DNA of 64,000 bases from positions 1 to 64,000 of the forward strand of contig NZ_JAHBBF010000004.1 in assembly GCF_019331725.1 (NCBI RefSeq), written 5' to 3'. This stretch comes from Bifidobacterium saguinibicoloris (lineage in GTDB: Bacteria > Actinomycetota > Actinomycetes > Actinomycetales > Bifidobacteriaceae). Shown one piece after another: positions 16,039 to 25,336 of this stretch; position 1 is the stretch's first letter; every line of letters starts with the position of its first letter. The notes beneath the pieces are model-generated. The model was not told the origin of the DNA. It saw nothing but the letters and a program-made list of their open reading frames with translations, and did not search any database. The position numbers were made by a program, and so were the translations under genes.

Positions 16039-18354
16039 TCAGGTGTCGATCTTGGACCGGTCGAAGTCGTCGGCGTTCTCGACGATGAACGCCTTGCGCG
16101 GCGGCACGTCGTCGCCCATGAGCAGGTTGAAGATCTCGCTGGCCTGGGCGGCGTCCTCCATGCGGATACGGCGCAGCATGCGCGTGCGCGGGTCCATGGT
16201 GGTGTCGGCCAGCTGGTCGGCGTCCATCTCGCCCAGACCCTTGTAGCGTTGGATGTCCGGATTGTAGGAGATGTGGCGGCGGTCCAGGTCGGCGAGCTTG
16301 CCGGCGAGCTCGTCGTCGGAGTACGTGTAGATGAACTCGCCCTTGTGTGAGCCGGCCAACGCGATGCGGTGCAGGGGCGGCACGGCCGCGTACACGTAGC
16401 CGTGCTCGATGAGCGGCCGCATGTACCGGTAGAACAGGGTGAGCAGCAGGATGCGGATGTGCGCGCCGTCCACATCGGCATCGGTCATCATGATGACCTT
16501 GTGGTAGCGCGACTGCGTGATGTCGAAGCTCTGCCCGGAGCCGGCGCCCACCACCTGGATGATGGCCGCGCACTCCTTGTTGGACAGCATCTGCGTGATC
16601 GACGCCTTCTGCACGTTGAGGATCTTGCCTCGGATGGGCAGCAGCGCCTGGAACCCGGAGTTGCGGGCCGCCTTGGCGGTGCCGAGCGCGGAATCGCCCT
16701 CCACGATGAACAGTTCGGCCACGTCGTCGTTGCCCGGCTGGCAGTCGGACAGCTTCGGCGGCATGGACGCGGATTCGAGCGCGTTCTTGCGGCGCGTGAC
16801 CTCCTTGGCCTTGCGGGACTGCACGCGCGCGTGCATCTCGCCGACGATCTTCTCGAGCACGCGGCCGGACTGCTCCTTGTAGCCGCGTTTGGTGCCGGTG
16901 ATCATCTCGCCGAACTGGCGGTCCGTCATGCGCGAGACGATCGGCTTGACCTGCGCGGTGCCGAGCACGTCCTTGGTCTGCCCCTGGAACTGGGGTTCGG
17001 CGATGCGCACGGTGACGACGGCCACGAGGCCCGCGGTGATGTCGTCGCGCTCGATGCGCATGTTCGAGTCCTTGAGGTTCACCTTGAGCTTGCGGGCGCT
17101 CGCCTCGACGGCCTTGCGCACCTGCCTGGTGACCGCGTTCATGAGGCCGTCCACGTGCATGCCGCCGCCGGGCGTCTCGATGATGTTCACGAAGCTGCGG
17201 ATCGTGGTGTCGTAGCCGTTGACCCATCTGAGGGCGATGTCGACGCCGCAGGTGCGCGTCACCTTCGCGGCGTGCAGCTCGCCGTTCTCGCCGACGGCCT
17301 GCGTCTCCTCCTCGTAGGTGTCCTCGCCCTGGATGCGCCAGATGTCAGAGACGGCCTCGCCGTGCGAGAGGAAGTCGACGAAGTCCTTGACGCCGCCGGT
17401 GTGGCGGAACTCCTCGACGCGGGCGTGCGTGTGGTTCGCCGCGTCCGCCTTGGCGACGGCGACGGCGACGGCGTCCGCGCCGGCCGGGGCCTCACCTGTT
17501 CCGGAGGCGCCCTCCACCTCCGCTTCGGCGGCGGGTTCCGTAGGTTCCGTGGATGCCGTGGGTTCCGCGGGTTCGACGGCCGTGGGCGCGCCGGCATCCG
17601 CGTCGACCTCGAGCATCTCGTCGACGGCGGCATCGCCGGTCTCCGGCACGTTCTCGTCGACGACGGTGATCTTCAGGCCCGGCACGAGGAAGCTGGTCTG
17701 ACGCACGCGGTCGATGAGCTGCTCGTACGAGAACTCCGCGGTGCTGTTGAAGATCTCCGGATCCGCCCAGTAGCGGATGCGCGTGCCGGTACGCTTGGCG
17801 GGCACCTTCCCGGTGATCTCGAGTTCGGTGGGACGGTTCTTGCGGGTGCGCTTGAACGGCGAGTCCGGCGAGGGATGCGCCGGATCGGCGTCCGTGTATA
17901 CGCCGGGATGCCCCTGATGGAACGACATGTGGTGCGTCAGGCCGTCACGGTCCACCTCGACGTCGAGGCGCGAGCTCAGCGCGTTGACCACGGAGGAGCC
18001 GACGCCGTGCAGGCCGCCGACCGCGTTGTAGGACGCGTTGCCGAACTTGGCGCCGGCATGCAGCTTGGTGAGCACGACCTCCACGCCGGACAGGCCGGTC
18101 TTCGGCTCCTTGTCGACGGGGATGCCGCGGCCGTTGTCCGCAACCTCGACGGAGCCGTCGGTGTGCAGGGTCACGACGATGTCCGTGCAGAAGCCGGCCA
18201 GCGCCTCGTCGACCGAATTGTCGATGATCTCCCACAGGCAGTGCATGAGGCCCTGGCTGTCCGTGGTGCCGATGTACATGCCGGGGCGCTTGCGCACCGC
18301 GTCCAGGCCTTCAAGGACGGCGAGGTCCTTGGCGCCGTATGCTTCCTTCGCCAT
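16039..18354 (-). CDS. parE: DNA topoisomerase IV subunit B (GyrB/ParE family)
   Basis: A 771-residue type IIA topoisomerase ATPase subunit, here assigned as ParE because of its position next to the primary sigma factor, as in other actinobacteria; a second GyrB is expected near dnaA. GHKL ATPase motifs: EIIDNSVDEALAG (~43-54), NGRGIPVD (~74-81), GLHGVGSSVVNALS (~114-127). Toprim: FIVEGDSALGTA and DADVDGAHI. The C-terminus has YKGLGEMD. Between the ATPase and transducer regions (~235-315) is an ~80-residue Glu/Pro/Thr/Ala-rich insertion absent from classical ParE. The partner parC is not in the window. Confidence 0.88.
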   Translation of the reverse strand: MAKEAYGAKDLAVLEGLDAVRKRPGMYIGTTDSQGLMHCLWEIIDNSVDEALAGFCTDIVVTLHTDGSVEVADNGRGIPVDKEPKTGLSGVEVVLTKLHAGAKFGNASYNAVGGLHGVGSSVVNALSSRLDVEVDRDGLTHHMSFHQGHPGVYTDADPAHPSPDSPFKRTRKNRPTELEITGKVPAKRTGTRIRYWADPEIFNSTAEFSYEQLIDRVRQTSFLVPGLKITVVDENVPETGDAAVDEMLEVDADAGAPTAVEPAEPTASTEPTEPAAEAEVEGASGTGEAPAGADAVAVAVAKADAANHTHARVEEFRHTGGVKDFVDFLSHGEAVSDIWRIQGEDTYEEETQAVGENGELHAAKVTRTCGVDIALRWVNGYDTTIRSFVNIIETPGGGMHVDGLMNAVTRQVRKAVEASARKLKVNLKDSNMRIERDDITAGLVAVVTVRIAEPQFQGQTKDVLGTAQVKPIVSRMTDRQFGEMITGTKRGYKEQSGRVLEKIVGEMHARVQSRKAKEVTRRKNALESASMPPKLSDCQPGNDDVAELFIVEGDSALGTAKAARNSGFQALLPIRGKILNVQKASITQMLSNKECAAIIQVVGAGSGQSFDITQSRYHKVIMMTDADVDGAHIRILLLTLFYRYMRPLIEHGYVYAAVPPLHRIALAGSHKGEFIYTYSDDELAGKLADLDRRHISYNPDIQRYKGLGEMDADQLADTTMDPRTRMLRRIRMEDAAQASEIFNLLMGDDVPPRKAFIVENADDFDRSKIDT

Positions 18355-18403
18355 AAGCTCCTAGCGGTTGAGCGGGTTTGAGTCGGATTCTCGGAACGGT
18401 TCC

Positions 18404-18434
18404 GGCGGGGACGGTCCGAGGAGCCGTCCCCGCC
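18404..18434. terminator. hairpin between sigma factor and parE
   Basis: GGCGGGGACGG (18404-18414) pairs perfectly with CCGTCCCCGCC (18424-18434) around a 9-nt loop, directly downstream of the sigma factor gene. There is no T-run, as is usual in this GC range. Confidence 0.65.
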
Positions 18435-18465
18435 TCGAGTGAAGTGCGCCGCCGGGCGGCGCGGC

Positions 18466-19884
18466 TCACTGATCGAGGAAGTCGCGCAGGGTCTGCGAGC
18501 GCGACGGGTGGCGCAGCTTCGACATGGTCTTCGATTCGATCTGACGGATGCGCTCACGGGTCACGCCGTACACGCGGCCGATGTCGTCGAGGGTCTTCGG
18601 CTGGCCGTCCTCGAGGCCGTAGCGCATCTTGATGACGCCGGACTCACGCGGGGACAGCGTCTCGAGCACGCTCTTGAACTGCTCCTGGAGCAGGGAGAAC
18701 GCGACGGCGTCGGACGGGGCGATGGCGTCGGTGTCCTCGATGAGGTCGCCGAACTCGGAGTCGCCGTCCTCGCCGAGCGGGGTGTGCAGCGAGATCGGCT
18801 CGCGGCCGTACTTCTGCACCTCCTGCACCTTCTCGACGGGCATGTCGAGCTCGCGGGCCAGCTCGTCCGGCGTGGGCTCGCGGCCGAGGTCCTGCAGCAT
18901 CTGGCGCTGCACGCGGCTCAGCTTGTTGATGACCTCGACCATGTGGACGGGCACGCGGATGGTGCGCGCCTGGTCGGCCATGGCGCGGGTGATGGCCTGG
19001 CGGATCCACCACGTGGCGTAGGTGGAGAACTTGAAGCCCTTCTTCCAGTCGAACTTCTCGACGGCGCGGATGAGGCCCAGGTTGCCTTCCTGGATGAGGT
19101 CGAGGAAGAGCATGCCGCGGCCGGTGTAGCGCTTGGCGAGCGAGACGACGAGTCGCAGGTTGGCCTCGAGCAGGTGGTCCTTGGCCTTCTTGCCGTCGTT
19201 GGCGGCCCACTTGAGCTCGCGCTTGCGCTTGAAGTCCATGGTGTCGCCCTCGGTGTCCAGCAGATGCTGGGCGTACAGGCCGGCCTCGATGCGTTCGGAC
19301 AGGTCCACCTCCTGCTCGGCGTTCAGCAGGTTCACGCGGCCGATCTGCTTGAGGTAGTCCTTGACCGGGTCGGCGGTGGCGCCGGCGGTGATCACGCGGC
19401 GCTTGGGGTTGCCGACCTTGCCGCCGCGGCGGCGCGGACGCGGCTCGTAGTCGTCGTCATCGTCGTCGCGCACCACGAAGGCGCCCTTCTGCTTGGGCTC
19501 CTCGGGTTCCTCGGGCTTGTCGTCCTCGTCGTCGTCATCGTCGTCGACGTCGTCATCGTCGAGGTCGTCCTCGTCGGAGTCCGCATCCTCGTCGTCCGAG
19601 TCCTCGCCGTCGACGTCGTCGAGGTCCTCGTCCAGATCCTCGTCGAGGTCGTCGACGTCGAGGTCGTCCTTGGCGTCGTCCAGACGCTCGTCGACGTCCG
19701 CCTCCGCCGGCGCGGCGGCCTTGGCCTTGCGGCCCCTGCCCGTGGTCTTGGCGGAGCCGGTCTTCGCGGTCTTCCTCTTCGCGGCGGTCTTGCGCGCGGT
19801 GCTGGCTTTCTTCGCGGGGACGGCCGTGGTCTCGTCCTTCGTTTCCTCGGTCTTGTCGCCGGCCGTCGTGCTCTTCGTAGCCAA
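18466..19884 (-). CDS. rpoD: primary RNA polymerase sigma factor (RpoD/SigA/HrdB)
   Basis: A 472-residue group 1 sigma-70. The first ~180 residues are Lys/Ala-rich, then an almost unbroken Asp/Glu tract. Region 1.2 begins [16 protein letters not shown], region 2 carries [17 protein letters not shown], and region 4.2 ends in [21 protein letters not shown] placed the start at TTG 19884 (LATKSTTAG) because a perfect AGGAGG sits 6 nt upstream; upstream codons lack conservation. It transcribes toward parE with a hairpin between. Confidence 0.93.
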   Translation of the reverse strand: MATKSTTAGDKTEETKDETTAVPAKKASTARKTAAKRKTAKTGSAKTTGRGRKAKAAAPAEADVDERLDDAKDDLDVDDLDEDLDEDLDDVDGEDSDDEDADSDEDDLDDDDVDDDDDDEDDKPEEPEEPKQKGAFVVRDDDDDDYEPRPRRRGGKVGNPKRRVITAGATADPVKDYLKQIGRVNLLNAEQEVDLSERIEAGLYAQHLLDTEGDTMDFKRKRELKWAANDGKKAKDHLLEANLRLVVSLAKRYTGRGMLFLDLIQEGNLGLIRAVEKFDWKKGFKFSTYATWWIRQAITRAMADQARTIRVPVHMVEVINKLSRVQRQMLQDLGREPTPDELARELDMPVEKVQEVQKYGREPISLHTPLGEDGDSEFGDLIEDTDAIAPSDAVAFSLLQEQFKSVLETLSPRESGVIKMRYGLEDGQPKTLDDIGRVYGVTRERIRQIESKTMSKLRHPSRSQTLRDFLDQ

Positions 19885-20016
19885 ACTGATCCTCCTCGCG
19901 GTCCTCGCCCCGGCCGTATACCACAAAGGCACACTTATGGCAAGGGCAAATCGTCAACTATGTGAGTTAACCACCCCATGCGGACGATTATTCCCGGAAG
20001 GCCTTCGTACGGGGCG

Positions 20017-20775
20017 TCACCGTCTGGCGCAGGCGGGGCATGCGCCCCGGCTCGCGGCGCCGAGGACGATCGCGGCGAGCGAGCACCCGTCGTCCAGCGC
20101 GAGGCTCCGCAACGCGTACGCGGACGCCCCGGCGTCGCCCAACCACCACAGGACGTAGGCGATCGCCGCATACGGCTGCGCGCAGAACGCCCGCGGCATC
20201 AGTCCCGCCATCGCCGCAAGCATGCCCACCCCGGCGCGGCACCGTTCGACGTTCGGTCCGCGTTCGTCCTCGAACGCCGCGGACAGCAGATCGCGCACGG
20301 TGGACGACACCTCCTTCGTGCGCGGGCGGGACAGGATGTCCATGAGCACGTCCCTGCCGCACTCGTCGTCGTCGAAGAGCATGGACAGGATGAGCGCGTC
20401 GCGGATGGACAGCACCTCGCGCATGCCGACGGCGAGCGCGGCCATCGTGTCCCGGTCCGGTCCGGCGCCTCGCCGTTCCAGACGGGCGAGCCACGCGTCG
20501 AGCGGCCCGTCCATCCAGTCCGCATTGGCCCGTTCGGGACCGTGTTCACGTCTCGATTCGCGCAGCCGCCGCGCAAGCCTCTCGGCGGCCTCGTCGTCGT
20601 ACGCGTCCGTCCCCGTCCCGGGCCCGGGGAGCGCGCCCGGCTCCCCCGCGGGGATGTCGGACGGGTCGGGCGTGCACGTCCGCGCGTCCCGGCGCCCGTT
20701 GCGCCGCATGCGGTCGCGACGGTCGTGTCCGTGGTCCTGGTGCTGGTCATGGTCATGGCTGTGGTCCGTGGTCAT
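20017..20775 (-). CDS. DUF4192 family protein
   Basis: A 252-residue actinobacterial protein. A His/Asp/Arg-rich N-terminus (MTTDHSHDHDQHQDHGHD) and a charged linker precede an all-helical domain of about 150 residues with AALAVGMREVLSIRDALILS and AYVLWWLGDAGASAYALRSL, typical of DUF4192. Function unknown. ATG 20775 is chosen for its AAGGAGG 6 nt upstream; the frame stays open further up but lacks an SD. The His-rich start could bind metal (inference). It is divergent from the polyprenyl synthase gene. Confidence 0.75.
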   Translation of the reverse strand: MTTDHSHDHDQHQDHGHDRRDRMRRNGRRDARTCTPDPSDIPAGEPGALPGPGTGTDAYDDEAAERLARRLRESRREHGPERANADWMDGPLDAWLARLERRGAGPDRDTMAALAVGMREVLSIRDALILSMLFDDDECGRDVLMDILSRPRTKEVSSTVRDLLSAAFEDERGPNVERCRAGVGMLAAMAGLMPRAFCAQPYAAIAYVLWWLGDAGASAYALRSLALDDGCSLAAIVLGAASRGACPACARR

Positions 20776-20909
20776 GGCGTCCTCCTTGAAGCCGGTCGTC
20801 CCGGCCCGTCCGGGCCGGTGGAGGACAGTATGCCGCACCGCGGCCGCGCGCGGCCGGTTTCCCGACCCATGTGGTCGGAGCCTCCCGAACCCTTGGAAAA
20901 CCTCGGTTC

Positions 20910-20945
20910 TTGTGTTCGCCGGACAATGTGGATAACTTAGAGGGC
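20910..20945 (+). promoter_or_regulatory. promoter of polyprenyl synthase, probably leaderless
   Basis: -35 TTGTGT (20910-20915), 17-bp spacer, -10 TAACTT (20933-20938); the ATG at 20946 is only 7 nt further, where the transcript should begin. No Shine-Dalgarno fits in that space, so translation from a 5'-terminal AUG is the simplest reading. Confidence 0.65.
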
Positions 20946-22037
20946 ATGCATACAACCGACGCCGACCGTGCCCTCATCGAACCCCGCATCACCGCCCTGG
21001 TGGCCCAGCATACGGGCGTCCCCGAGGATGTCCCCGGGGACGACGCCGTCCCCCGGGTCTGCCGGGACATGATGGACGGGGTCGTCGCGCAGGGGGTCGC
21101 CTCGAGCGAGGGCGGCAAGCGCCTGCGCGCGCTGCTCGCCCTGTCCGCCTACGACGCGTTCGGCGGCGTCTCGGCCCGCAGGGGCGCGATGGTGGATCTG
21201 GCGTGCGCCATCGAGGTGTTCCAGACCGCGGCGCTCGTGCATGACGACATCATCGACGAATCGGATCTGCGGCGCGGACGTCCCAGCGCGCACAAGGCGT
21301 TGGAGGACTTCGCCGGGAACGTGGCCGTCGGCCGCGGGCTGGGGCTTATGCTCGGCGACCTGCTGGCCACGGCCTGCGTGTCCATCGCCAACGACGCCGC
21401 CGGCCGGCTTCCGAACTCCCCCGCGCTGGTGGACGCGTTCCTGAACATGCAGCGCGAAGTGGAGATCGGCCAGGTGCTCGACCTCGCCGTCGAGCAGGCG
21501 CCGCTGGACGAGCCGGACTCGCTCGTCGAAGCCTCGCTCGGCGTGTTCCGCTGGAAGACAGCCAGCTACACCACCATCGCGCCGCTCGAACTGGCGCTGC
21601 TCGCCGTGGGCGCGCCGGCCGCACGGGCGAGGGAGCTGGCCCTCGCCGTCGGACGCCCGCTGGGACTGGCGTTCCAGCTCGAGGACGACCTCATCGACGT
21701 GACCGGGTCGAGCCGCACGAGCGGCAAGCCCGTCGGCGGCGACATCCGCGAGGGCAAGCGCACGGTGCTGCTCGCCGACGCGATCGCCGGCGCCGACGGC
21801 GGCGAACGGGACGAACTCATCGCCATGTTCGAGGCGGAACGGCGCGACGCGCACGACGTGCGCCGCGCCATCGACCTGTTCACGTCCACCGGCGCCGTGG
21901 CAAGGTCGCGCGCCAGGATCGCCGAGCTGTGGGACGAGACGCGGCTCGCCATCGCGAAGACCACGCTCAACACGGCCCAACGCGCCTCGCTGACCGCCAT
22001 GTGCGCGAGGTTCGTGCCGGACGTGGCCGGACGCTAG
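20946..22037 (+). CDS. polyprenyl (geranylgeranyl-type) diphosphate synthase
   Basis: A 363-residue trans-isoprenyl diphosphate synthase that condenses isopentenyl diphosphate with allylic diphosphates. The first aspartate-rich motif is DDIIDESDLRRGRP with the usual Arg pair (~101-114), and the second is FQLEDDLIDVTG (~241-252), both intact. GGKRLRALL (~57-65) is the IPP-binding strand. In bifidobacteria such enzymes feed quinone-less lipid-carrier or polyprenyl synthesis; exact chain length cannot be told from sequence. Its stop lies 48 bp before the PASTA kinase. Confidence 0.88.
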   Translation: MHTTDADRALIEPRITALVAQHTGVPEDVPGDDAVPRVCRDMMDGVVAQGVASSEGGKRLRALLALSAYDAFGGVSARRGAMVDLACAIEVFQTAALVHDDIIDESDLRRGRPSAHKALEDFAGNVAVGRGLGLMLGDLLATACVSIANDAAGRLPNSPALVDAFLNMQREVEIGQVLDLAVEQAPLDEPDSLVEASLGVFRWKTASYTTIAPLELALLAVGAPAARARELALAVGRPLGLAFQLEDDLIDVTGSSRTSGKPVGGDIREGKRTVLLADAIAGADGGERDELIAMFEAERRDAHDVRRAIDLFTSTGAVARSRARIAELWDETRLAIAKTTLNTAQRASLTAMCARFVPDVAGR

Positions 22038-22085
22038 AGTGGTTCGTGACATGTCCATGCATTTGAGGGATCTACGATAACCACT

Positions 22086-24371
22086 ATGAGTGAAGCCGCA
22101 CAAGCGCCCGAAGGCCGGATGATCGAAGGACGCTACCGCATCGTGCGCCAGATAGCGCAGGGCGGCATGGCCACCGTGTACGAGGCCCATGACGAGCGCC
22201 TCGAGCGGACGGTGGCCGTCAAGGTCATGCACACGCAGCTGGCGCAGGGGCCGCACCGCGACCAGTTCATCGAACGCTTCAAGAGGGAGGCGCGGTCCGC
22301 CGCGCAGATCGCGAACCCGCACATCGTGCAGGTGTACGACGCGGGCGAGTTCGAAGGGCTCGCCTATCTGGTCATGGAATACGTGCACGGCGTGAACCTC
22401 CGCCAGGAGATGCAGCGGCAGGGCACGTTCACCGTGCGCGAGACGCTGCGCGTCGTGGCGGAGACCCTGGACGGCCTCGCCGCCGCGCATCGGGTGGATG
22501 TGGTGCACCGGGACATCAAACCCGAGAACATCATGCTCAACGACCGCGGCCACGTGCAGATCACCGACTTCGGCCTCGCGAAGGCCACCTCGCAGGCCAC
22601 GCTCTCCTCCACCGGCATGCTGCTGGGCACCGCCGCCTACCTGCCGCCGGAGACCATCGAACGCAACGAGGCACTCCCCCAGGGCGACCTGTACGCCGTC
22701 GGCATCATGGCTTGGGAGATGCTCGCCGGCACGGTGCCGTTCATCTCCGACAATCCGGTGACGCTCCTGTTCAAGCACGTGCACGAGGACGTGCCGTCAC
22801 TCGAGACCGTCTGCTCCGGCATCCACCCGCACGTGGCGCGGTTCATCGCGCACCTCACCGCACGCGCCATCGACGCGCGCCCGGCGGACGCGACGGAGGC
22901 CCTCGACGAGCTGCGCCGCATGAGCGCCACGCTGCCGTTGGACGCGTGGGGATACCGTCTGCCGACGGCCGACGCGACGGGCGTGAATGGTGTCGCGCCG
23001 CAGACCACGCCGAACGGCGCGACCGAGCCTCCCGTGACGGCGCCTCCCGCGCCGCCGATGCCTCCCGCACCCCGGAAGGCCGGCTCCGGCGCGGCCACAT
23101 CGGACATCCCGCCCACCACGGCGATGGACCAGGGCGCCACCCAGGTGCTCGACCCCATGCGCGACACCGCCGGCACGCAGGTTCTGCCGCGTACCGGCGC
23201 CCCCGGCGTCGCGAGCGCGGACGGCGACGACTTCCTCGCCGACTTCGCCGCGGACGGCTCCCCCCGGACCGGAGGCGCGGACGCGGGCCCCATCCCCGCG
23301 CATCACGCCGCCCCCGCGTCGGACGGACGGAATGCCACGGACGGCGTCACCGGCGGTCCCGCCGCCAAACCGCGTCGCAAGGTGAACAAGGCCGCCGTCA
23401 TCGCCGTCATCGTCACGCTCGTCGTGGCCCTGACCGCAGGCGGAACCGGCGCATGGTGGTACTACCTGGGACCCGGCAGCTACTGGGCGCTGCCCAAGCC
23501 GGACGACGTCACCTGCACGCAAGGCAAGGCGTGCACGCTCGACGACGCCGTCTGGAAACGCTACGAAAGCACGCTCAAGGTGACGGGCATCCCCTACAAG
23601 GCCGTCACCGACTACAGCGACACCGTGGCGGAGGGCGCCATCATCGCCGCGCGCGTGGGCGGCGCGGACGCCACCGTGGACATGCATATCAGCAAACGGC
23701 ATCCCTCCACGCTCCAGGTGACGGTGTCCAAAGGCGTGAAGACGGCCACGATCCCGGAGGACATCCTCGACGCCTCGTCCGGGAACGGCAAGGCGCCGTT
23801 GGACGCGTTGAAGGCCGCCGGATTCACGAACGTCAAGCACGACGAATCCAAGGACGAATACTCGATGACGCTGCCCGAAGGGGCGGCGCTGAGCATATCC
23901 CCCGACCCGGGCACCACGCTCAAGCACAACGACGAGGTGACCGTGACCCTGTCCAAGGGGCCGATGCCGGTGACCATGCCGGACATCGTGGGACGCACGA
24001 AGGACGACGCCAACGGGCTGCTCGCCGACCTGAAGCTCTCCGCGAACTACAGCGAGGAGTACAGCGACACCGTGGACGAGGGTAAGGTCATCTCCGCCTC
24101 CCAGAAGAAGGGCGCGCAGCTGCATTGGGGCGACACCGTCGACGTGGTCGTCTCCAAGGGCCCGGAGATGGTGACCATCCCGGACGTGCGCGGACAGTCC
24201 TACGACGACGCCGCCAAGGCGCTGCAGGCGCTCGGCCTGGATGTGAAGAAGTCGGCGCCGCTGGGCGACGTGACGCACACCGTGCGTCTGCAGGACCCCG
24301 CGCCCGGCCAGCAGGTGCGCATCCGCGACGCGAACGGCACGAAGACGGTGGTCACGCTCACCGTGGTATGA
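22086..24371 (+). CDS. PASTA-domain Ser/Thr protein kinase (PknB type)
   Basis: A 761-residue membrane kinase of the Hanks type. Catalytic residues: glycine loop IAQGGMATVYEAHD (~23-36), Lys46 in VAVKVMH, HRDIKPEN (141-148), DFGLAKA (161-167). After a Pro/Ala-rich juxtamembrane stretch, one transmembrane helix (~437-460) leads to an extracellular part with about four PASTA repeats, each built around 'TIPD..G...DDA...L'. These bind muropeptides and lipid II in known relatives and coordinate growth and division. No PknA, PBP or FtsW neighbours are present, unlike the dcw-proximal kinase, so this may be a second PASTA kinase. -10-like TACGAT (22073-22078) lies 7 nt before the ATG: probable leaderless mRNA. 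Confidence 0.9.
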   Translation: MSEAAQAPEGRMIEGRYRIVRQIAQGGMATVYEAHDERLERTVAVKVMHTQLAQGPHRDQFIERFKREARSAAQIANPHIVQVYDAGEFEGLAYLVMEYVHGVNLRQEMQRQGTFTVRETLRVVAETLDGLAAAHRVDVVHRDIKPENIMLNDRGHVQITDFGLAKATSQATLSSTGMLLGTAAYLPPETIERNEALPQGDLYAVGIMAWEMLAGTVPFISDNPVTLLFKHVHEDVPSLETVCSGIHPHVARFIAHLTARAIDARPADATEALDELRRMSATLPLDAWGYRLPTADATGVNGVAPQTTPNGATEPPVTAPPAPPMPPAPRKAGSGAATSDIPPTTAMDQGATQVLDPMRDTAGTQVLPRTGAPGVASADGDDFLADFAADGSPRTGGADAGPIPAHHAAPASDGRNATDGVTGGPAAKPRRKVNKAAVIAVIVTLVVALTAGGTGAWWYYLGPGSYWALPKPDDVTCTQGKACTLDDAVWKRYESTLKVTGIPYKAVTDYSDTVAEGAIIAARVGGADATVDMHISKRHPSTLQVTVSKGVKTATIPEDILDASSGNGKAPLDALKAAGFTNVKHDESKDEYSMTLPEGAALSISPDPGTTLKHNDEVTVTLSKGPMPVTMPDIVGRTKDDANGLLADLKLSANYSEEYSDTVDEGKVISASQKKGAQLHWGDTVDVVVSKGPEMVTIPDVRGQSYDDAAKALQALGLDVKKSAPLGDVTHTVRLQDPAPGQQVRIRDANGTKTVVTLTVV

Positions 24372-24515
24372 CGCCGCACAGCGTACCCACAGTGCGCGGC
24401 ACACCCGCAGCGCACGCCGCACAGCACACCCACGGCGCAACTCAGGTGCGACTCGGGTGCGCGACTCGGGTGCACGACTCGGACGTGACGACATGCCGCG
24501 GCTAGGAGCGGCTAT
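24372..24515. repeat. short tandem repeats after PASTA kinase
   Basis: Two groups of imperfect direct repeats: CGCACAGC/GCACACCCRC words spaced ~17 bp (24373-24440) and GACTCGGGTGC units (24440-24485) spaced ~13-15 bp. The stretch has no supported gene. Confidence 0.55.
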
Positions 24516-24517
24516 GA

Positions 24518-24559
24518 CGAGGGGCGGTCCCTTCCCGAAGAGGAAGGGACCGCCCCTCG
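24518..24559. terminator. bidirectional terminator hairpin
   Basis: A perfect 18-bp stem, 24518-24535 with 24542-24559, and a 6-nt loop. It lies between the converging PASTA kinase and acyltransferase genes and can serve both. Confidence 0.85.
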
Positions 24560-24573
24560 CATGTCGTCCCGGC

Positions 24574-25287
24574 TTACTCCTGCGCGGCCTTGGCCTCCTC
24601 GGCCTCCTGCTTCGCCTTGAGCTCGGCCTTGACCTTCTGCGCGTATTCGGGCACGTACTCCTGGCCGCTGAGCTTCTGGATCTCGGCGGTGAGACGGTCG
24701 GTGAGCCCGCGCAGGTCGTCGTGCGTGATCTCGTCCGCGGCCTTCCTCTCCACGTGGATCGGCTTGCCGTAGATCACCTGGGTGCGGCCCTTCCTCGGGA
24801 TGGACGTGCCGATGGGCTGGAGCTTGTCGGAGCCGATGAGCGCCGTCGGCACGATCGGGCAGCCGGTCTCCAGGGCGAGACGCGCCACGCCGGTATGACC
24901 CTTGTACAGGCGGCCGTCCGGGCTGCGGGTGCCTTCGATGTGGATGCCGAACAGGTGGCCGTCCTCGATGATCTCGCGCGCATGCTCGAGCGCGCCGAGC
25001 GACTTGTTGCCGCCGGAACGGTCCACGGGGAACACGCCCACGGACGTGAACCACCACTTCTTGAACTTGCCCTTGAGCCCCTTGCCTTCGAAGTATTCGG
25101 CCTTGCCCATGAAATGCACCATGCGCGGGCAGGTGATCGGGATGAGCGCGTCGTCGATGACGGCGAGATGGTTGGCGGCGATGATGGCGCCGCCCTTGCG
25201 CGGGATGTTCTCCAATCCCTTGGCGGTGGGGCCGAGACGGCGACGTGCGATGGGACCGAAGACCTTGACGAAGAACCAGTAGAGCAC
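24574..25287 (-). CDS. plsC: 1-acyl-sn-glycerol-3-phosphate acyltransferase
   Basis: A 237-residue membrane-associated acyltransferase of phospholipid synthesis. It contains the catalytic H-x4-D box NHLAVID (~45-51), the phosphate-binding HIEGTRSPDGRLYKGHTGVA (~128), and the PIVPTALIG strand. The C-terminal tail is a Lys/Glu/Ala helix (KAELKAKQEAEEAKAAQE). I use GTG 25287, preceded by GGGAGGG 6 nt upstream; the upstream open frame shows no homology. It is divergent from the small membrane protein at 25337. Confidence 0.88.
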   Translation of the reverse strand: MLYWFFVKVFGPIARRRLGPTAKGLENIPRKGGAIIAANHLAVIDDALIPITCPRMVHFMGKAEYFEGKGLKGKFKKWWFTSVGVFPVDRSGGNKSLGALEHAREIIEDGHLFGIHIEGTRSPDGRLYKGHTGVARLALETGCPIVPTALIGSDKLQPIGTSIPRKGRTQVIYGKPIHVERKAADEITHDDLRGLTDRLTAEIQKLSGQEYVPEYAQKVKAELKAKQEAEEAKAAQE

Positions 25288-25336
25288 TGCGTTTCCCTCC
25301 CCGCGCGAACACCCGCGGCAGATTAGAGTGGTGTGT

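Noticed and set aside
14798..17227. 809-residue leftward ORF overlapping ribokinase and parE
   Set aside because: Alternate frame of two clear genes; Arg/Gly/His-rich artefact.
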